Positions 1-6,337 are shown, counted from the first letter of the stretch. The stretch: 28,796 nucleotides of DNA from CAZJFH01 sp964545205 (GCA_964545205.1 CAZJFH010000065.1:1-28796); one strand, 5' to 3'. The notes: generated by a model not told the origin, from the letters alone. Program-made: numbers and translations.

Positions 1-89
1 GAGCAGGTCATCTTGCTGAAATCGATGTAGGCGTTGGCGATGGCCGAGCTGATCGGCACCGTCTTTTCGCGGATGGAGACGATTTTCAC
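1..89 (-). CDS. Enolase-superfamily dehydratase, tartrate dehydratase-like (5' end only)
   Basis: Only the first 29 codons lie in the window; the gene runs off the left edge. The frame starts at a GTG at 89-87, with GAGGA about 8 bases upstream, 13 bases past the tctB stop. It reads VKIVSIREKTVPISS, followed by NAYIDFSKMTC. This matches the N-terminus I recall for D(-)-tartrate dehydratases of the mandelate racemase subgroup (PISSxIxNAYIDFxKMT). Those enzymes dehydrate tartrate to oxaloacetate using Mg2+; the catalytic residues lie outside the window. As the last visible gene of the tctCAB operon it suggests what the transporter carries. Another acid-sugar or hydroxy-diacid dehydratase of the same superfamily is possible. 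Confidence 0.65.
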   Translation of the reverse strand, partial: MKIVSIREKTVPISSAIANAYIDFSKMTC

Positions 90-102
90 GGTGTTGCTGT
101 CC

Positions 103-570
103 TCAGTAGAGCAGGCCTGCGGGCAAGGGAACGTTGAGGGCTTCGGTGAAGAGCGCCTGGAACGCGACGACGACGATCACGCCGGCCGTCACCAATATCA
201 CCGCCCGCCTCGGTGTCCAGGGGTCATGATTGGCCACCAGCATCAGCGCCATGAAGGCGGCGAGGCTGGTCGTGAAGAAGCCGACCACCGGCATCAGCAG
301 CACCCAGGCCGCCATCACGGCGACGAAGCCGAGACGGCGCGCCGGGGATTGCGGCAGCACGGGCGCGCCGGCCGGCCGGGTGGCCCGGACGAGCCGCAGC
401 ACGGCGGCGAGCGAGGCGAAGACGATCATCGCGCCGGCGATGGCGCGCGGGAACACCGCCCCGAGCGGGGTCATCTCGCCGGTCTCGGACAGCACCCAGA
501 CGCCGAGCAGGACGAAGATCAGCGCGGCCAGGATGCCGCCCCAGTCGCGGCGCAGCGGTTCAGTCGACAT
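103..570 (-). CDS. tctB: Tripartite tricarboxylate transporter small membrane subunit TctB
   Basis: A 155-residue hydrophobic protein with about four membrane segments (roughly residues 10-27, 40-60, 82-112 and 124-143), the size and profile of TctB. With TctA it forms the inner-membrane part of a TTT-family secondary carrier fed by a periplasmic Bug protein. Its ATG at 570 lies 11 bases inside the 3' end of tctA, so translation is probably coupled. TctB sequences diverge strongly, so the call rests mainly on position between tctA and a dehydratase gene, plus membrane profile and length. Confidence 0.85.
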   Translation of the reverse strand: MSTEPLRRDWGGILAALIFVLLGVWVLSETGEMTPLGAVFPRAIAGAMIVFASLAAVLRLVRATRPAGAPVLPQSPARRLGFVAVMAAWVLLMPVVGFFTTSLAAFMALMLVANHDPWTPRRAVILVTAGVIVVVAFQALFTEALNVPLPAGLLY

Positions 571-2095
571 CGACGGCCTCCTTGCGGGACGCCTCGGGCC
601 GCCGCAGCTGCAGCGCCTTCAGCCGCGGCCCGACCAGCGGCCACAGCAGCGAGATCAGGATGAAGGCGATGATCACCAGCGAGATCGGCCGGCCGAAATA
701 CATGCCCCACAGATTGCCGCTGGCATTGCCGATCAGCCAGGCCTGAACGAACCCCTGCTCGGCGATCTGGCCGAGCACCAGGCCGAGGACGATCGGCGAC
801 GGCTTGAAGCCGGCGCGGTCGAGCAGCCAGCCGACCACGCCGAGGCTCAGCATGATCACCACGTCGACGGCGCTGTTCTGGATCGCGTAGCTGCCGATCA
901 CCGTCATGAAGGCGATGGTCGGCACCAGCATCGCCTTGGGCAGCGCGATGATCGAGCGGTAGGCGTAGCGGCCGATCAGCAGCCCGATGGGCAGCATCAG
1001 CACGGTGGCGATCAGCAGGCCGAAGATGAAGGTGTACGAGATCGCCGCCTGGTCGGTGAACAGGCTGCGGCCGGTGCGGATGCCCTGGACCAGAAGGGCG
1101 CCCAGGATCACGGCGTCGGGCGGCGTGCCGGGAATTCCCAGCACCAGCGTCGGGATGAAGCCGCCGCCGACGGTGGCGTTGTTGGCCGATTCGGTGGCCA
1201 TGATGCCTTCCGGCTCGCCGGTGCCGAAGTAACGGCGGCGCTTCGAACTGCGCCGCGCCTCGGAATAGGCGACCAGGCCGGCGATCGAGCCGCCAGCACC
1301 CGGCAGGATGCCGACGAAGGTGCCGATCACCGAGCTGCGCAGCAGGTTCCACTTGTGGCGCCATGACAGGCCCAGCGCCTCGCCGAGCCGGAAGCCGCGG
1401 CTCTCGTGCGTGACCTTCAGATGGGCCTCGCGGGTCGCCACCATGTCGATCAGCACCGGGATGCAGTACAGCCCGATCAGCGCCGAGACCACCTCGACGC
1501 CGCCGAGCAGCTCGGGCATGCCCATCGTGAAGCGCACGTCGCCGCCGACCACCGCGACGCCCAGCATCGACAGCAGCAGGCCGAAGCAGGCGCCGGTCAG
1601 GCCCTTGAGCAGGTCGCCCTCGGACAAGGCGGCGATCAGCGTCAGACCCAGCACCGCCAGCCAGAAATACTCGACGGGTCCGAAGCGCAGCGAGACCTCG
1701 GCCAGCGGCGGCGCCAGGAACAGCAGCGCCAGCGCCCCGACGACGCCGCCGGTCACCGAGGCGATGGTCGCCAGGGTCACCGCGAGGTCGCCGTCGCCGC
1801 GCTTGGCCATCGGGAAGCCGTCGAAGGTGGTGGCGATCGCCGAGGGCGTGCCCGGCGTGTTGACCAGGATCGCCGCGAAGGCGCCGCCGTAGATGGCGCC
1901 GGTGTAGATGGCGCCGAGCATGATCAGCCCCGAGGCCGGCTCCATGGCGAAGGTGATCGGCACCAGCACCGCCACCGCCATCGTCGCCGACAGCCCCGGC
2001 AGCGCGCCGATGACCGTTCCGGCGACGACGCCGGCGACGGCGAGCGCCAGGTTGAGCGGCGTCAGCGCGTCGAACAGATATTGCAGGGTGTCCAT
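560..2095 (-). CDS. tctA: Tripartite tricarboxylate transporter large membrane subunit TctA
   Basis: A 511-residue polytopic protein of the usual TctA length (about 500) with 10-12 membrane segments. Family signatures are clear: GALPGLSATM near residue 32, then AIYTGAIYGGAFAAIL and NTPGTPSAIATTFDG around residues 61-95. A second glycine-rich copy follows with GILPGAGGSIAGL near 262 and ILGIPGTPPDAVILGALL further on. This internal repeat is typical of the family. It is the ion-coupled permease that takes substrate from the periplasmic TctC. It lies 70 bp after tctC, with a strong hairpin between, and overlaps tctB. Confidence 0.96.
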   Translation of the reverse strand: MDTLQYLFDALTPLNLALAVAGVVAGTVIGALPGLSATMAVAVLVPITFAMEPASGLIMLGAIYTGAIYGGAFAAILVNTPGTPSAIATTFDGFPMAKRGDGDLAVTLATIASVTGGVVGALALLFLAPPLAEVSLRFGPVEYFWLAVLGLTLIAALSEGDLLKGLTGACFGLLLSMLGVAVVGGDVRFTMGMPELLGGVEVVSALIGLYCIPVLIDMVATREAHLKVTHESRGFRLGEALGLSWRHKWNLLRSSVIGTFVGILPGAGGSIAGLVAYSEARRSSKRRRYFGTGEPEGIMATESANNATVGGGFIPTLVLGIPGTPPDAVILGALLVQGIRTGRSLFTDQAAISYTFIFGLLIATVLMLPIGLLIGRYAYRSIIALPKAMLVPTIAFMTVIGSYAIQNSAVDVVIMLSLGVVGWLLDRAGFKPSPIVLGLVLGQIAEQGFVQAWLIGNASGNLWGMYFGRPISLVIIAFILISLLWPLVGPRLKALQLRRPEASRKEAVDVD

Positions 2096-2121
2096 GGGCG
2101 TCCCAGGATTTCGGTTCGGAC

Positions 2122-2148
2122 CGCCGCCCCGCGCCGGGCGGGGCGGCG
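2122..2148 (-). other. GC-only intercistronic hairpin between tctC and tctA
   Basis: A perfect 11-bp stem (CGCCGCCCCGC with GCGGGGCGGCG) and a 5-base loop fill the short gap after the tctC stop. There is no T-run, so it is not a standard intrinsic terminator. Such hairpins often stabilise the upstream message, which would suit a binding protein needed in excess over the permease. That role is inference. Confidence 0.6.
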
Positions 2149-2165
2149 TCGCTCGCGAGGCGGCT

Positions 2166-3143
2166 TTACTGCTTCGCCTCGGCCTTTTCCCCGATCAGGC
2201 CCATCTCGGTGGCGATGTCGCGGTACTTCTTCTTCTGCTCCGCGAGGAACTCCGGCATCTGCTCGTAGCCGATGCCGGTGACCACGAAGCCGCCGTCCTC
2301 CATCTTCTTGCGGAAGACCGGATCGTCGTTGATCGCCTGCACGATGCCCGAGACCCGCTTCTTGATGTCCTCGGGGGTGTCCTTGGGCACCGCGACGCCG
2401 CGATAGGCGCCGCCGACCCAGTCGAGCCCGAGCTCCTTGAACGTCGGCACGTCGGGAAGGCTGGGCATCCGCTCCTCGGCGGCGACGGCCAGCACGCGGG
2501 TGTCGGGGTAGTTGACGCCGACCGTGCTGTAGGTGGCGCCGGCGGTGACCTGGTCGCCCATGATCGCCTGGACGGCGGCGCCGGTGCCCTTGAACGGCAC
2601 GTAGGTGGTCTTGATGCCGGCCAGCTTGTCGAGCTGCTGCTGCATCAGGTGGTTGGCCGAGTTCGAGCCCGAGCCGGCGAAGGTGACCATGCCGGGGTTC
2701 TTCTTGGCATAGTCGATCAGCGCCGCCAGGTCCTTGAACTGGCTGTCCTTCGGCACGACGATGGCGTCCGGCGTGTAATGGAAATAGTGCACGACGGCGA
2801 TGTCGTCCGTCTCGTAGCCGGGATCCTTGATCAGCGGCTGCAGGATGGTGTGCGGCACGTTGGCGCCCATCCAGGTGTAGCCGTCGGCCGGCAGGCTGTT
2901 GAGCTGGGCCCAGGCCTGGCTGCCGCCGCCGCCCGGCTTGTACTGGATCACCACGTCCTGGCCGTTGGCGTGCTTGCTGAAGACCTCCTGCTGCATCCGC
3001 GCGGTGATGTCGGACTCGCCGCCGGGGCCGAACGGGATGATGTAGGTGACCTGCTTCTCGGGGAACTCGGCCAGCGCCTGGCCGCCGGCCAGGGCCACGG
3101 CGGCGACGCCTGCGGCGCCGAGAAGCGTTCGGATCTTGTTCAT
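2166..3143 (-). CDS. tctC: TTT-family periplasmic substrate-binding protein (Bug/TctC)
   Basis: A 325-residue exported protein of the usual Bug length. A Sec signal peptide covers about residues 1-25, with cleavage expected after GGQALA before EFPEKQ. The first Bug signature is VTYIIPFGPGGESDITARM at about 32-50. Further family features are the YKPGGGGSQAWAQL stretch near 68-81 and TFAGSGSNSANH near 155. It captures the carboxylate in the periplasm and passes it to TctAB. The ATG is preceded by AAGGAGGAAACG, an excellent ribosome binding site. It is the first gene of the operon and is transcribed away from the divergent LysR gene, which probably controls it. Confidence 0.95.
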   Translation of the reverse strand: MNKIRTLLGAAGVAAVALAGGQALAEFPEKQVTYIIPFGPGGESDITARMQQEVFSKHANGQDVVIQYKPGGGGSQAWAQLNSLPADGYTWMGANVPHTILQPLIKDPGYETDDIAVVHYFHYTPDAIVVPKDSQFKDLAALIDYAKKNPGMVTFAGSGSNSANHLMQQQLDKLAGIKTTYVPFKGTGAAVQAIMGDQVTAGATYSTVGVNYPDTRVLAVAAEERMPSLPDVPTFKELGLDWVGGAYRGVAVPKDTPEDIKKRVSGIVQAINDDPVFRKKMEDGGFVVTGIGYEQMPEFLAEQKKKYRDIATEMGLIGEKAEAKQ

Positions 3144-3234
3144 CGTTTCCTCCTTGTCGTCGCGCCTCGCTATTGCCGTCGTGGGGGCGCGCTGTCGGCC
3201 TGCGAGTGTAGTGGCTGGACGAAGGCGAAATCGA

Positions 3235-3285
3235 ATGCCAAGATCGCATCGAACAATGCCGAAGCTGCATTTACGACTTTGGCAT
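3235..3285. promoter_or_regulatory. Inverted repeat in the tctC / lysR divergent control region
   Basis: Between the start of tctC (3143) and the LysR start there are about 155 bp. In it ATGCCAA (3235-3241) and TTGGCAT (3279-3285) form a perfect inverted repeat with 37 bases between, and a third related half-site AATGCCGAA lies at 3255. LysR regulators commonly bind dyads in the shared promoter of the gene set they control, so these are candidate half-sites. The wide spacing differs from the compact T-N11-A box, so confidence is limited. Confidence 0.4.
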
Positions 3286-3298
3286 AGCGACCATACTT

Positions 3299-4204
3299 TT
3301 GGATAAGCTGTTGGAAATATCCTGGCTCGAAGACTTCCTTGCGCTTTGCGAAACGGGGAACTTCTCCCGCGCCGCCGAGCGGCGGCACCTGACTCAGCCG
3401 GCCTTCAGCCGCCGCATCCGGGCGCTCGAGGACTGGGTCGGCGCGCCGCTGTTCGATCGCGCCGCCCATCCGATCACGCCGACGCCGGCGGGCGAGCAGC
3501 TCCGTCCCGCCGCCGAGGCGATCCTGGCGCGGCTGTTCCAGGCCCGCGAGCAGGCGCGCAACGCAGCCGCGGGCCGCGCCGCGACCCTGCGCTTCGCCGC
3601 AACCCATAGTCTGTCGCTGACCTTCTTCCCGGCCTGGATCCGCTCGCTGGAGACGGCCGGCGAGCCGCATCCGATCCGGCTGGAATCCGACAACATGACG
3701 GCCTGCCGCCAGTTGCTGGTTCAGGGCCAGTGCGAGTTCCTGCTGTGCCACGCCGACCCGGCGGCGCCGGACCGCCTCGATCCGCAGGCGTTCCGGTCGC
3801 TGACCGTCGGCCGCGACGTGCTGGTGCCGACGACGCGGCCGGACACCGGACTGCGGCTGCCCGGCACGGCCGAAGCACCCCTGCCCTGGTTCGCCTATTC
3901 CGAGGCTTCGGCGCTGGGCCAGGCGGTCGAGACCCGGCTGCGGGCGACGACGCGGCCGGCGTATCTCGATCGCGTGTTCACGTCCCACCTCGCCATCGTG
4001 CTGCGCAGCATGGTTCGCGACCGCGACGGCATCGCCTGGCTGCCGCGCACGCTGATCGCCGAGGACCTCGCCGCCGGCCGTCTGGTGCCGGCGGACGGCG
4101 AGGACTGGACGATCCCGCTCGACGTGCGCGTGTTCCGGCCGCGCGAACGGCTGTCGGACGCCGCCGAGGCGTTCTGGGAGCTTCTGACGGCGATGGCCGC
4201 TTAG
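3299..4204 (+). CDS. LysR-family transcriptional regulator
   Basis: About 301 residues, full length for the family. A winged helix-turn-helix occupies residues 1-65, with the hallmark FLALCETGNFSRAAERRHLT followed by QPAFSRRIRALE. The rest is the periplasmic-binding-like effector domain. The listed start is a TTG. A second TTG at 3311 gives MEISWLEDF, which fits typical LysR N-termini better and has GGATAAG seven bases upstream, so 3311 may be the true start. Divergent from tctCAB and the dehydratase gene, it is probably their substrate-responsive regulator. Its TAG shares two bases with the stop of the convergent gene at 4201. Confidence 0.93.
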   Translation: MDKLLEISWLEDFLALCETGNFSRAAERRHLTQPAFSRRIRALEDWVGAPLFDRAAHPITPTPAGEQLRPAAEAILARLFQAREQARNAAAGRAATLRFAATHSLSLTFFPAWIRSLETAGEPHPIRLESDNMTACRQLLVQGQCEFLLCHADPAAPDRLDPQAFRSLTVGRDVLVPTTRPDTGLRLPGTAEAPLPWFAYSEASALGQAVETRLRATTRPAYLDRVFTSHLAIVLRSMVRDRDGIAWLPRTLIAEDLAAGRLVPADGEDWTIPLDVRVFRPRERLSDAAEAFWELLTAMAA

Positions 4205-4638
4205 CGCGGATCGCCGGTATCCGGCACCAGGCCCGCGGCCTCGATGCCGGCGACGGCGCAGATCTCGTCGTTCTCGGAGATGTCGCCGGTGACGCCCACC
4301 GCCCCGATCACCTCGCCGTTCGCGTCGCGGATCAGGACGCCGCCGGGCACCGGCACCATCTTGCCGCCCGACATCTCGATCAGCGCGTTGAAGAACATGC
4401 CCATCTTCTCGGCGCGGCGCTTCAGCTCGCGGCCGCCGAAGCCGAAGCCGAGCGTGCCGTAGGCCTTGCCCATCGCGATGTCGGGGCGCATCAGGCTGGA
4501 GCCGTCCTCGCGCTTGAGCGCCTTGAGCTGGCCGGCGGCGTCGAGCACCGCGACGGTCAGAGGCGCGAAGTTCATCTCGCGGCCCTTCTCCAGGGCCTTG
4601 TCGACGATGATCGAGGCGGCGGCGAGGCTGAGGGTCAT
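4201..4638 (-). CDS. GlcG/HbpS (DUF336) family protein
   Basis: A 145-residue single-domain protein with no signal peptide. It shows the family pattern: TVAVLDAAGQLKALKREDG, RPDIAMGKAYGTLGFG, then PGGVLIRDANGEVIGAVGVTG, and a final segment DEICAVAGIEAAGL. The ATG at 4638 was chosen because GGGAG lies nine bases before it; an in-frame TTG 21 bases upstream has no such site. Members occur beside hydroxy-acid catabolic genes (GlcG beside glycolate oxidase), and some bind heme (HbpS). Here it lies at the edge of a probable tartrate locus, convergent with the LysR gene. Its biochemical role is uncertain. Confidence 0.88.
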   Translation of the reverse strand: MTLSLAAASIIVDKALEKGREMNFAPLTVAVLDAAGQLKALKREDGSSLMRPDIAMGKAYGTLGFGFGGRELKRRAEKMGMFFNALIEMSGGKMVPVPGGVLIRDANGEVIGAVGVTGDISENDEICAVAGIEAAGLVPDTGDPR

Positions 4639-4669
4639 CTTCCGTTCTCCCGTAACCAATGGCCGGGGG

Positions 4670-4698
4670 GTTATAGCACGCGTCTGGTAGGACCAGAA
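4670..4698 (-). promoter_or_regulatory. Candidate promoter of the GlcG/HbpS-like gene
   Basis: On the minus strand TATAAC (4675-4670) is a good -10 box placed 31 bases before the ATG at 4638. The matching -35 at 17 bases is TTCTGG, which is poor. It would give a leader of about 25 bases holding the GGGAG ribosome site, and would let this gene be expressed apart from the tct operon. Confidence 0.35.
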
Positions 4699-4711
4699 CC
4701 GATACGGAAGT

Positions 4712-5191
4712 TTAGTCGGTGGCGATTTGCGCCACGGTCGCGCCGAGCACCGCGATCAGGTCGGCCGGCGCCAGTCTGATCTGCAGCCCGCGGCGACCGC
4801 CGTTGACCACCATGGATGCGAGGCCGCCGGCGCTGGCATCCACGTAGGTCGCCAACCGCTTCTTCTGCCCGAACGGGCTGATGCCGCCGATGCGATAGCC
4901 GCTGAGCCGCTCGGCATCGGGCTTGGGCAGCATCGCCGCCGATTTGCGTCCGGCCGCCGCGGCCAGGGCCTTGAGGTCGAGCTCGCGGTCCGACGGCAGC
5001 ACGGCGACGACGACGGTGCCGTCGTTGAGGCTCGCCATCAGCGTCTTGAACACCATCGACGGCGGCAGCCCGAGCGCGGCGGCCGCGTGCAGCCCGATCG
5101 ACGGCGCGTCGGGGTCGTAGTCGTATTCCAGCAGCTCGAACGGCTTGCCGGCCGCAGCGAGCGCCTTGGTCGCCGGCGTCTGCTTGCCCAT
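4712..5191 (-). CDS. ybaK: YbaK/EbsC-type aminoacyl-tRNA deacylase
   Basis: A 159-residue cytosolic protein of the INS/YbaK superfamily, which hydrolyses mischarged Cys-tRNA(Pro). MVFKTLMASL carries the conserved lysine (K49) equivalent to the essential lysine of YbaK. Other signatures are DLKALAAAAGRKSAAML, GGISPFGQKKRLATYVD at about 102-118 and VNGGRRGLQIRLAPADL near 129-145. The start MGKQTPATKALAAAG is typical of homologs. A GTG 33 bases further upstream (5224) would add MRRREIGYRGR and cannot be excluded, because neither start has a clear ribosome site. The gene lies alone between the GlcG-like gene and a long regulatory region. Confidence 0.93.
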   Translation of the reverse strand: MGKQTPATKALAAAGKPFELLEYDYDPDAPSIGLHAAAALGLPPSMVFKTLMASLNDGTVVVAVLPSDRELDLKALAAAAGRKSAAMLPKPDAERLSGYRIGGISPFGQKKRLATYVDASAGGLASMVVNGGRRGLQIRLAPADLIAVLGATVAQIATD

Positions 5192-5232
5192 GCGACCGCG
5201 GTAGCCGATTTCGCGGCGGCGCACAAGAGGAC

Positions 5233-5261
5233 TTGATCCGCGTCCGGCGCCGCGCTAGGGT
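5233..5261 (+). promoter_or_regulatory. Promoter for the leader peptide / attenuator transcript
   Basis: TTGATC (5233-5238) and TAGGGT (5256-5261) are separated by exactly 17 bases. The seventh base after the -10 box is 5268, so transcription would start at or next to the A of the leader ATG at 5269. The -10 is only three of six by consensus, but a start placed on a leader AUG is known for alphaproteobacterial trp leaders, which supports the reading. Confidence 0.5.
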
Positions 5262-5268
5262 TCCGGCC

Positions 5269-5331
5269 ATGGACACGCGCACCGTTCCCTGCTCGCGATA
5301 TTGGCGCCGCTGGTTTAAACCGGCGGCCTAG
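5269..5331 (+). CDS. Leader peptide rich in aromatic codons (20 residues)
   Basis: A 20-codon ORF, ATG to TAG, containing the codon run TAT TGG CGC CGC TGG TTT (Tyr-Trp-Arg-Arg-Trp-Phe) at 5299-5316. There is no ribosome binding site, but the predicted transcript starts on the AUG, so translation would be leaderless. The aromatic codons overlie the first arm of a hairpin that competes with an antiterminator, the arrangement used for ribosome-mediated attenuation. In Sinorhizobium the trpL leader has this design, leaderless AUG included. No trp or other aromatic amino acid gene follows within the window. The peptide is likely a sensor of Trp or aromatic charging, or an sRNA-encoded peptide. 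Confidence 0.55.
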   Translation: MDTRTVPCSRYWRRWFKPAA

Positions 5332-5365
5332 GGAAGCGCACGCAGCGCACGACACCGAAGCCGCC
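5285..5365 (+). promoter_or_regulatory. Attenuator: alternative 1:2 and 2:3 RNA hairpins
   Basis: Segment 1 (GCCGCTGGTTT, 5306-5316) pairs with segment 2 (AAACCGGCGGC, 5317-5327) over eleven positions with one G-U, although the innermost pairs must open to form a loop. The flanks TTCCCT (5285-5290) and AGGGAA (5330-5335) extend the stem. Segment 2 also contains GGCGGC (5322-5327), which can pair with GCCGCC (5360-5365), the 5' arm of the terminator. A ribosome stalled on the aromatic codons would cover segment 1 and favour 2:3, allowing read-through. Free movement would favour 1:2 plus terminator. The pairings are seen in the sequence; the mechanism is inferred. Confidence 0.55.
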
Positions 5366-5394
5366 CGACCCCGCAAGGCGGCTTTTTTCGTGTC
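5351..5394 (+). terminator. Intrinsic terminator of the attenuator
   Basis: GCCGCC (5360-5365) and GGCGGC (5377-5382) form a stem with an 11-base loop, followed immediately by TTTTTT (5383-5388). The stem extends outward through GAA/TTC and GACAC (5351-5355) / GTGTC (5390-5394), so it can also fold from the other strand. It would release an RNA of about 120 nt from the 5269 start. Confidence 0.8.
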
Positions 5395-5443
5395 CGATTT
5401 TCCGTTCGTACCCGTGATTTCCGTCTTTCGGCCCGTCGGGCGG

Positions 5444-5459
5444 CTCCTTGGACAAGGAG
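5444..5459 (+). promoter_or_regulatory. Hairpin burying a Shine-Dalgarno sequence
   Basis: CTCCTT (5444-5449), loop GGAC, AAGGAG (5454-5459) form a perfect 6-bp hairpin. The right arm is the ribosome binding site for the ATG at 5467. The folded form would block initiation of the small ORF. A second small hairpin GCCCG/CGGGC lies just upstream at about 5431-5441. Confidence 0.4.
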
Positions 5460-5466
5460 ACCGCAG

Positions 5467-5646
5467 ATGTTCGATTTCGACGTGGTGACCGGCCCCACCC
5501 CTGACCCGCGCAAGGCCGAACCGGAGCCCGACACCGGACCGACGGCATGCAAGCGGCCATCGGCAACCCATACCTCGGTCCAGCATGGCGAGCGCCATGT
5601 CGAAAGACTTGACACCAAGGCCAGGGCCGGAACTGGAAAGATTTGA
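5467..5646 (+). CDS. Small ORF downstream of the attenuator, unrecognised (59 residues)
   Basis: An ATG ORF with a textbook AAGGAGA site eight bases upstream. The product begins MFDFDVVTGPTPDP and is rich in Pro and charged residues, with no signal peptide, membrane segment or domain I recognise. The first half has the GC-rich third positions of real genes here; the second half (from about codon 27) does not and overlaps a palindrome placed like an activator site for the next promoter. It may be a genuine small protein controlled by the attenuator, or the 5' stub of a gene whose remainder was lost. It does not resemble the start of trpE. Confidence 0.35.
   Translation: MFDFDVVTGPTPDPRKAEPEPDTGPTACKRPSATHTSVQHGERHVERLDTKARAGTGKI
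5584..5599. promoter_or_regulatory. Palindrome, candidate upstream activator site
   Basis: CATGGCG, AG, CGCCATG is a perfect dyad of 7+2+7 bases. It lies about 100 bp upstream of the start site predicted from the sigma-54 promoter at 5667, the usual distance for an enhancer-binding regulator. A single copy was found, so this is tentative. Confidence 0.35.
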
Positions 5647-5666
5647 ATTCGCAAGGACCGCCTGGC

Positions 5667-5683
5667 CTGGCACGCCTCCTGCA
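5667..5683 (+). promoter_or_regulatory. Sigma-54 (RpoN) promoter
   Basis: CTGGCACGCCTCCTGCA matches the -24/-12 consensus TGGCACG-N4-TTGCA with one mismatch in the -12 element. The invariant GG (5669-5670) and GC (5681-5682) have the required ten bases between them. The start site would be near 5694, giving a leader of about 45 bases that contains AGGAGG. Sigma-54 sites have been described upstream of PEP-CTERM genes in bacteria with the PrsK/PrsR system, which fits the gene that follows. Confidence 0.65.
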
Positions 5684-5738
5684 GAACAGGGCGGCAGGGC
5701 GCAACCGCGCCATGTCCTACTGACAGGAGGTAGATACC

Positions 5739-6320
5739 TTGTCCCTGCATCGCATCCTTCTCGCGTCCGCCACCGCCCTGGCCCTGTCGGCCGGTGCGGC
5801 CAACGCGGCGCCGGCGATCGACGGCGGCTTTTCGATGACCGAATTCGGGTTCTCGTACACCGCCAGCGGCGACGCGATCGCCAGCCTGGACTTCAACGGC
5901 AACGGGCTGATGGACTCGTCGGGCTTCGACGCCGCCGACGGCGTCGGCGACTTCGCCGGCATCGACGGCGAGTCCGGCACCATCCACGACTTCGCGGTCG
6001 GCGGCACCGACCTGATCTGGGAGATCGACTGGAACGGAACCACCTACTCGTTCGTCGGCGACAACGTCATGTCCAACGACCTGCAGTCGAACGGCACGCT
6101 GACCACGATGGAGCTGTGGGTCGGCGGCACGATGTCGGCCGACGGCTTCGCCGACACCAGCGGCCTGTGGATCTTCACCGGCAACGAAATCGACTTCGGC
6201 CAAGGCCTGGCGACCGCGTCGTGGTCGGCCAGCACCGGCGCCGTTCCCGAGCCGGCCAGCGCCGCCCTGCTCGGCCTCGGCCTGATCGGCCTGCTCGGCG
6301 CCCGCCGCCGGGCCGGCTGA
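5739..6320 (+). CDS. PEP-CTERM sorting-domain exported protein
   Basis: A 193-residue secreted protein. The signal peptide is about residues 1-24 (LASATALALSAGAANA, cut before APAIDG). The C-terminus is a complete PEP-CTERM signal: VPEP at 169-172, a hydrophobic helix LLGLGLIGLLG, then a basic tail ARRRAG. Such proteins are recognised and cleaved by an exosortase at the inner membrane and are associated with exopolysaccharide; no exosortase gene is in the window. The acidic middle has no domain I can name; DFNGNGLMDSSG near 51-62 resembles a calcium-binding loop. The TTG start has AGGAGG eight bases upstream, which decides it. A sigma-54 promoter lies 56 bp upstream. Confidence 0.88.
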   Translation: MSLHRILLASATALALSAGAANAAPAIDGGFSMTEFGFSYTASGDAIASLDFNGNGLMDSSGFDAADGVGDFAGIDGESGTIHDFAVGGTDLIWEIDWNGTTYSFVGDNVMSNDLQSNGTLTTMELWVGGTMSADGFADTSGLWIFTGNEIDFGQGLATASWSASTGAVPEPASAALLGLGLIGLLGARRRAG

Positions 6321-6337
6321 TTCGACACCCGTGACGG

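Noticed and set aside
5225..5470. A tRNA or structural RNA gene in the gap after ybaK
   Set aside because: No cloverleaf, TTCRANY arm or CCA end is present; the inverted repeats are explained better as an attenuator.
5609..5642. A sigma-70 promoter starting with TTGACA before the PEP-CTERM gene
   Set aside because: No acceptable -10 box lies 16-18 bases downstream, while the sigma-54 element just after it has exact spacing.
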